The notes under the pieces are model-generated. The model did no database searches. It was not told the origin of the DNA and was given only the letters and a program-made list of their open reading frames with translations. Positions 58,088 to 64,000 of a DNA stretch of 64,000 nt are shown piece after piece. The stretch spans positions 11,828,048 to 11,892,047 of the forward strand of contig OX387194.1 of NCBI GenBank assembly GCA_947561395.2. The letters are read 5' to 3'. How positions within the stretch are numbered: the first letter of the stretch is position 1; the number at the start of each line of letters is the position of its first letter. Source of the stretch: Buxus sempervirens (lineage: Eukaryota; Streptophyta; Magnoliopsida; Buxales; Buxaceae). The position numbers and the translations under genes are program-made.

Positions 58088-58500
58088 GTGGGAAACTCAG
58101 CCATCTCTATGTTCATAAAATCTGGTAGTTTCTGTAACACCAGGAATGTTTTTGAGGATATGGCTCAACCAGATCTTGTCACTTGCAATTCTATGATTAT
58201 GGGTTATGGAAAACATGGTTATGGTGTAGAAGCAATCATGGTTTTCAATCAAATGCAAAAGGCCCGGTTTTCACCAGATAGTATCAGTTTCTTACGAGTT
58301 CTTTATGGTTGCAGCCACTGGCTTTGTGGAAGAGGGGTTGCAATATTTTAACAATATGGAGATGGACCATGGGATCCCCAGGGGATCTGAGCGCTATGCT
58401 TCCATAGTTGACATCCTTGCATGTGGTAGGTTTCTCACAGAAGCATGGCTATCAGTGTCTCTTCTTATTGTTATTCCAGCACATCGAAACCTGGCTATCA
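58088..58500 (+). pseudogene. PPR protein fragment, frameshifted
   Basis: It reads GNSAISMFIKSGSFCNTRNVFEDM, DLVTCNSMIMGYGKHGYGVEAIMVFNQMQKA and FSPDSISFLRVLYGCSH. After a frameshift near 58310-58320 it continues FVEEGLQYFNNMEMDHGIP, RYASIVDILACGRFLTEAW. These are tandem 35-residue PLS-type PPR motifs. Only about 130 codons survive and both ends are missing. Functional PPR proteins of this type bind organellar RNA; this is a relic lying opposite the CPL exon. A 46-bp-spaced direct repeat (CTATCAGTGTCTCTTCTTAT) follows at 58449 and 58495. Confidence 0.75.
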
Positions 58501-58942
58501 GTGTCTCTTCTTATTGTTATTCTTTCAGAGGTTTTCTTCACTTTGCAATGATAAGAAGAAAAAAACAGAGAACAAGAAGAAGAAGAAACACTAGCAGTAA
58601 CACTGAAATAGCAGCTCTACTTCTCTTTCCTCCACCATAGCTAGGCCTCTTTTTTTTCCTTTTTTTTTTTTTCCATTTTTAACTTTTCATAAAAATAAAA
58701 ATAAAGCAATTTATATAGCCAAAGTATCAGTCAGAACAGGCTTGCACTAGATAGTGCAGTGACTTTTTTATTAGTTAATATTTTTTTGGGTATATTAGGT
58801 ATATCTGAATCTTCCTTTTTTATTCAAAAAATATATAACTAGGCACATTAAGAACCAGTCTTGGCCTTTTCCAGCATATAATGACAATCACAAATTGGTA
58901 CCAATATGTGAATAAATTTTGCTTGGTGCATGATTGATTTTC
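58500..58942. other. Intergenic, no gene seen
   Basis: T-rich and A-rich tracts separate the PPR relic from the foldback element. The sequence gattttc at 58936-58942 matches the right flank of the foldback and is its probable target duplication. Confidence 0.45.
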
Positions 58943-59429
58943 GGGAAAATTAATTTCTAGTGATACTTTATGAAAATATTTAAAATTCAGTCAGCCAAGT
59001 TTTGACTTGTGTGTTTCAGCACACCTTTATCAAACTAATTAACATTTAGTGGCATTCCACTATTACAAACCGATTTATTCCAAAAATGCCCTTTACCTCA
59101 TTCGTACGAAAAGTACCAAGGTTTCCAGTAATGTGTTTCAGTACACCTTTATCAAACTAATTAACTTCTAATGACATTTCATTATTACAAGCCTAATACT
59201 TCCAAGAATGCCCTTTTCTCATTTTAAGTAAAATAGAAAATCAAATACATAGATTTCAAAGAATGCCGTTGCTATGTTTGGAGATCGATTTAATTAAATA
59301 AATTTCTAAAAGTACACTTTGCCCCCAACATTCTTCTACGTTTTTTTTTTTTAAAATAAAGAAAGGAGGGAGAGAAAGAGAGCACCTCAATAAAATGACT
59401 TGTAAAATACTTAAGAACATTTTTACCCT

Positions 59430-61095
59430 TTATTAATTAACTTCTACAATAGCATGTATTGACTTATACAGCTATAAGGTGACCTGCACCACTTATTATA
59501 ATGACTTGTACAACTCAATAAAATAACTTGTACATTCTATCAATTGACTTGTATAAAAATATACACTAACTTGTATGCCTATGGAGATTTTATACATCTA
59601 TGAGATGACTTGTACAATGCTATATAGTAACTTATACAGCCATAAGGCAACTTGTACCACTCAACCAAATGACTTGTACCTGTTATCAATTGACTTGTAC
59701 AACAATATACATAAACTTGTATACCTATATAGACTTATATCTCTCTGTCATACGACTTGTGCAATGCTATATACTGATTTGTACATTTATAGGACAACCT
59801 GTACCACTCAATTAAATGACTTGTACTTTATATCAATTGACTTGTACAACAATATATACTGACTTGTATGCCTACAGAGACTTATATATCTCTGTCAGAT
59901 GACTTGTACAATGCTGTGTACTGACTTGAAAATTTATAAGGCGACTTGTACCACTTAACCAAATGACTTGTATCTTCTATCAATTGACTTATACAACAAT
60001 ATACGCTGACTTGTGTGCCTATAGAGATTTATATATCTCTATCAAATGACTTGTACAATGCTGTATACTGACTTGTACATTTATAGGACGACCTGTACCA
60101 CTCAACCAAATGACTTGTATCTTCTATAAACTGACTTGTACAATAATATACACTAATTTGTATGCATATGGAGATTTTATACATCTATGAGATGACTTGT
60201 ACAACGCTATGTACTAACTTATATAGCTATATAATAACTTGTACCACTTAACTAAATTACTTGTACATGTTATCAATTGACTTGTACAACAATATACACT
60301 AACTTGTATACCTATATAGACTTATATCTCTCTGTTAGATGACTTGTACAATGCTATGTACTGACTTGTACATTTATAGGGACAACATGTACCACTCAAC
60401 TAAATGACTTTTACCTTCTATTAATTGACTTGTACAATAATATGCATTAACTTGTATGCCTATAGAGACTTATATCTCTTTATCAAATGACTTGTATAGT
60501 ATTATATACTGACTTGTATATTTATAAGATGACATGTACTACTCAATAAAATGACTTGTACTTTCTATAAATTAACTCGCACAACAATATTCACTAACTT
60601 GTATGCCTATAGAGATTTTATATCTCTCAACCAGGTGACTTGTACTATACTATGTACTGACTTTGCAGCTATAAGGCAACTTGTACCATTCAACCAGATG
60701 ACTTATACTTTCTATCAATTGATTTGTACAATATTATGTACTAACTTATATGACTATAGAGAAACTTATACCTCTCTATAAAATGATTTATACAATATAA
60801 TGTATCAATTTGTACAGGTATAGGGCGATTTGTATCACTTAATCAAATGATTTGTACCTTCTTTCAATTTACTTATACAACACTGTGTACTAACTTGTAT
60901 GCCTATAGAGAAACTTATCCCTCTCTATAAAATGATTTATACAATATAATGTATCAATTTGTGCAAGTATAGGGCGATTTGTATCACTTAATCAAATGCT
61001 TTGTACCTTCTTTCAATTTACTTATACAACACTGTGTACTAACTTATATGCCTATAGAGAGACCTATACCTTATTTTGAATAGTTTGTACCTTTA
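59430..61095 (+). repeat. Left minisatellite arm: 147-bp units of seven 21-bp monomers
   Basis: The landmark AACTTGTATGCCTAT recurs at about 59568, 59713, 59861, 60008, 60155, 60301, 60449, 60596, 60743, 60892 and 61041, a spacing of 145-149 bp. Within a unit GACTTGTA or a close variant recurs about every 19-22 bp, seven times. This is a higher-order repeat. Peptides encoded across it are artefacts. Confidence 0.9.
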
Positions 61096-61134
61096 AAGCA
61101 ATTTTTAACACTTTATCGATCGATATATAGATAG

Positions 61135-61345
61135 TAAGGAATGGGAGGCAGAAAGAGGGGGTAAAGAGAGAGAGAAAGAGAGGGAAGGAGAGGAGGGGAA
61201 GGGGAGGAGAGAAAGTGGGGGAATGGGAGGATGAACGGGGAAGAAAGAAAGAGGGGAGGAAGGGAGTTTGTTAATCAAATAACTTGTAAAATCATTAAGA
61301 GGGAGAAAGAAAGAAAGGGAGAGAGTGGGAGTGCAAGTCATTTTA
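61135..61345. repeat. GA-rich centre of the foldback
   Basis: Purine-rich sequence (GGGAGG, GAGAAAGA and GGGGAAGG words) separates the two arrays. Part of it resembles the AAAGGAGGGAGAGAAAGAGA stretch in the left outer arm at 59360. It may be a remnant of an inner end. Confidence 0.7.
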
Positions 61346-62810
61346 TTGAGTAATACAGATCTTCCTATAAATATACAAGTCAGTACATAACATTGTACAA
61401 GTCATTTGATAGAGAGATATAAACCTCTATAAGCATACAAGTTACTGAATATTGTTGTACGAGTTAATTTATAGAAGGTACAAGTCATTTTATTAAGTAG
61501 TACAGGTCATCCTATAAATATATAAGTCAGTATATAACACTATACAAGTCATTTGATAAAAAGATATAAGCCTCTATAGGCATACAAGTCAATACATATT
61601 ATTGTACAAGTCAATTGATAGAAGGTAAAAGTCATTTAGTTGAGTGGTATAGGTCGTTCCTAAAAATGTACAAGTTAGTACATAACATTGTACAAGTCAT
61701 TTAACAAAGAGATATAAGTCTATACGGATATACAAGTTAGTGTATATTGTTATACAAATCAATTGATGACATGTACAAGTAATTTAGTTGAGTGGTACAA
61801 GTCGCCATATAGCTGTACAAGTTAATACATAACGTTGTATAAGTCATCTCATAGATGTATAAAATCTTCATATGCATACAAGTTAGTGTATATTATTGTA
61901 TGAGTCAATTTATAGAAGGTACACGTCATTTTATTGAATCGTACAAGTCATCCTATAAATATACAAATCAGTATATAGCATTGTACAAGTCATTTGATAG
62001 ATAAATATAAGTCTATATGGGCATACAAGTCAGTATATATTGTTGTACAAGTCGATTGGTAGAAGGTACAAGTCATTTGGTTGGGTGGTACAGGTTGTCT
62101 TATAAATGTACAAGTCAATACACAGCATTGTACAAGTCATCTAACAGCGATATATGCCTCTGTAGGCATACAAGTTAGCGTATATTGTTGTATAAGTCAA
62201 TTGATAAAAGGTACAAGTCATTTGGTTAAGTGGTACAGGTCGCCTTATAAATGTACAAGTCAGTACACAGCATTGTACAAGTCATCTGAAAGAGATATAT
62301 AAGTCTCTATAAGCATACAAGTCAGTATATATTATTGTACAAGTCAATTCATATAAAGTACAAGTCATTTGATTGAGTGGTACAAGTTGTCCTATAAATG
62401 TACAAGTCAGCATATAACATTGTACAAGTCGTTTGACAGAGAGATATAAGTCTATATAGGCATACAAGTTAGTGTATATTGTTGTACAAGTCAATTGATA
62501 ACAGATACAAGTCATTTGGTTGAGTAGTACAAGTTGCCTTATAGCTGTATAAGTTAATATATAGCATTGTACAAGTCATCTCATAGATGTATAAAATCAC
62601 CATAGGCATACAAGTTAGTGTATATTTTTATACAAGTCAATTGATAGAAGGTACAAGTTATTTTATTGAGTCATACAAGTTGTAAATAGTCATACAAGTC
62701 AATACAATATATATATATTGTACAAGTCATTATAATAAGTGGTACAGGTCACCTTATAGCTGTATAAGTCAATACATGCTATTGTAGAAGTTAATTAATA
62801 AAGGGTAAAA
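61345..62810 (-). repeat. Right minisatellite arm, inverted copy of the 147-bp array
   Basis: The inverse landmark GCATACAAGT recurs at about 61430, 61579, 61727, 61874, 62022, 62167, 62313, 62461 and 62608, again 146-149 bp apart. Monomers read TACAAGTC. It has about nine units against eleven on the left, so the arms have changed length independently. Confidence 0.9.
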
Positions 62811-62846
62811 ATGTTCTTAAGTATTTTACAAGTCATTTTATTGAGG

Positions 62847-62849
<3 letters not shown>

Positions 62850-62934
<85 letters not shown>
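62850..62934. repeat. (CT)n microsatellite in the right outer arm
   Basis: A CT tract of about 85 bp lies where the left arm has only a short GAGAGAAAGAGAG. The expansion arose after the arms were formed. Confidence 0.95.
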
Positions 62935-62937
<3 letters not shown>

Positions 62938-63456
62938 CCCCTTTCTTTCTTTATTTTAAAAAAAACGTAGAAAAATGTTGGGGGCAAAGTGTACTTTTAG
63001 AAATTTATTTAATTCAATCAATCTTCAAACATAGCAACGGCATTCTTTGAAATCTATGTATTTGATTTTCTATTTTACTTAAAATGAGAAAAGGGCATTC
63101 TTGGAAGTATTAAGCTTGTAATAATGAAATGTCATTAGAAGTTAATTAGTTTGATTAAGGTGTAAGTTTGATAAAGGTGTACTGAAACACACTACTGCTT
63201 GTAATGATGAAATGTCACTAAAAGTTAATTAGTTTGATAAAGGTGTGCTGAAACACACTACTGGAAACCTTGATACTTTTTGTACGAATAAGGTAAAGGG
63301 TATTCTTGGAATAAATCGGTTTGTAATAATGGAATGCCACTAAATGTTAATTACTTTGATAAAGGTGTGCTGAAACACACGAGGCAAAACTTAGCTGACT
63401 GAATTTTAAATATTTTCATAAAGTATCACTAAAAATTAATTTTCCCCCCGATTTTC

Positions 63457-64000
63457 TATGGTTGCTTACTCGTCCAGAAGAGAAATACAAATAACAGCAA
63501 GCACATAAGCAAGGGAGGATAAAACATATAGAAAATCATGGTAAGACTAATGTCTAAACTTTGTTTCTTTTTAAAGTTTTTTCTTTAGGAAGTTTTAGGT
63601 GTGGCACTCTTTGAATAGCTTTACTATTCTGATTTGGGGATCACTTAAATAAGTATAAGTTCGATGCGTCTTTATATCTGCCTTTAAGATCCCTGAACCA
63701 GTATAGAGCATGGTTCGTGTAATAAGAACGATGATTTGATCATATTTAACAGTTAATTTAATGTTCGATTGAATTTGTGTCCAGATCAAACTATTCAGGG
63801 ATTATTTTGGCTATATTTGTATCTTGATGTAGTACATGTCCAGTAGATGATGGTATTGTTTTCCATTTTGATTTGTCAAATGGCACAGATTCCACCATTT
63901 ACCAAGTCTGGCTAATTTTCTTCCATATACCCTCTGTGCCCATCTACTCTTTGGTTTCTTTTTTAACTTTGAGTTTTCCCACCTTTTTTGCTAGGGGAAT
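63457..64000. other. Intergenic, no gene seen
   Basis: Only short chance frames. The window ends in T-rich sequence. Confidence 0.45.

Larger units (their letters stand above)
58943..63449. mobile_element. 4.5-kb foldback element with inverted minisatellite arms
   Basis: The ends GGGAAAATTAATTTCTAGTG and its inverse (CACTAAAAATTAATTTTCCC near 63428-63447) are flanked by gattttc (58936-58942 and 63450-63456). The outer arms, about 450-600 bp, are unique sequence in inverted orientation (TTTATCAAACTAATTAAC against GTTAATTAGTTTGATAAA). The inner arms are 147-bp repeat arrays in opposite orientation (59430-61090 and 61345-62810), meeting at a GA-rich centre. There is no transposase. The tips match the small MITE at 52670, so it is probably a non-autonomous Mutator-like or foldback element. 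Confidence 0.85.

Noticed and set aside
59430-62810. Open frames encoding repeated CT-Y-LTC-like peptides
   Set aside because: They are by-products of the 21-bp monomer, whose length is a multiple of three; they have no domain and occur on both strands.
59430-62810. CRISPR-like array
   Set aside because: The spacing is regular, but the units repeat throughout with no unique spacers, and this is a plant genome.

Overview
The window is nuclear DNA of a flowering plant, most likely a eudicot. It is AT-rich, has long intergenic stretches full of transposons, and carries plant-only gene families (CIPK kinases, an EG45-like/plant natriuretic peptide, a PPR relic). The species cannot be named from the sequence.

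Host genes are few. An intronless CBL-interacting protein kinase that reads as CIPK6 lies at 7745-9055 (+). A second intronless CIPK, of the CIPK5/CIPK25 type, lies at 50119-51570 (+). A two-exon secreted EG45-like protein is at 54231-56080 (-). Near 58 kb there is a terminal BRCT exon of a CPL-type RNA polymerase II CTD phosphatase (-) and a frameshifted PPR fragment (+).

Region by region. 1-7 kb holds small DNA transposons: two long-TIR foldback MITEs, two hAT deletion derivatives, degenerate CGGTTT-rich repeats and Helitron-like 5' ends. CIPK6 follows, then a Mutator-type MITE. 11.4-20 kb is copy A of a diverged duplicated block (copy B is at 45.1-48.7 kb), interrupted by a 5.4-kb almost whole hAT transposon with a perfect 8-bp target duplication. 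20-25 kb contains an RTE LINE relic, a 5'-truncated LINE with a perfect 16-bp target duplication and a hAT MITE. 25.2-41.1 kb is one large nest: a full-length, decayed 6-kb LINE split by three solo LTRs of the same broad kind, each with its own 5-bp target duplication, plus a second LINE inside the middle LTR. 41.2-42.9 kb is a Harbinger/Tourist-like element with an extremely AT-rich interior. 51-57 kb has small MITEs around the EG45-like gene.

The most unusual object is at 58943-63449. It is a 4.5-kb foldback element whose two arms are head-to-head minisatellites. The repeat period is about 147 bp, and each unit is made of about seven 21-bp monomers beginning near GACTTGTA. Its tips match those of a small MITE at about 52670-52970, so it looks like a MITE family that has grown a satellite-like interior.

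Functionally the two kinases would act in calcium signalling with CBL sensors, and the EG45-like protein would be secreted to the apoplast. Almost everything else is transposon-derived and records the order of insertions.
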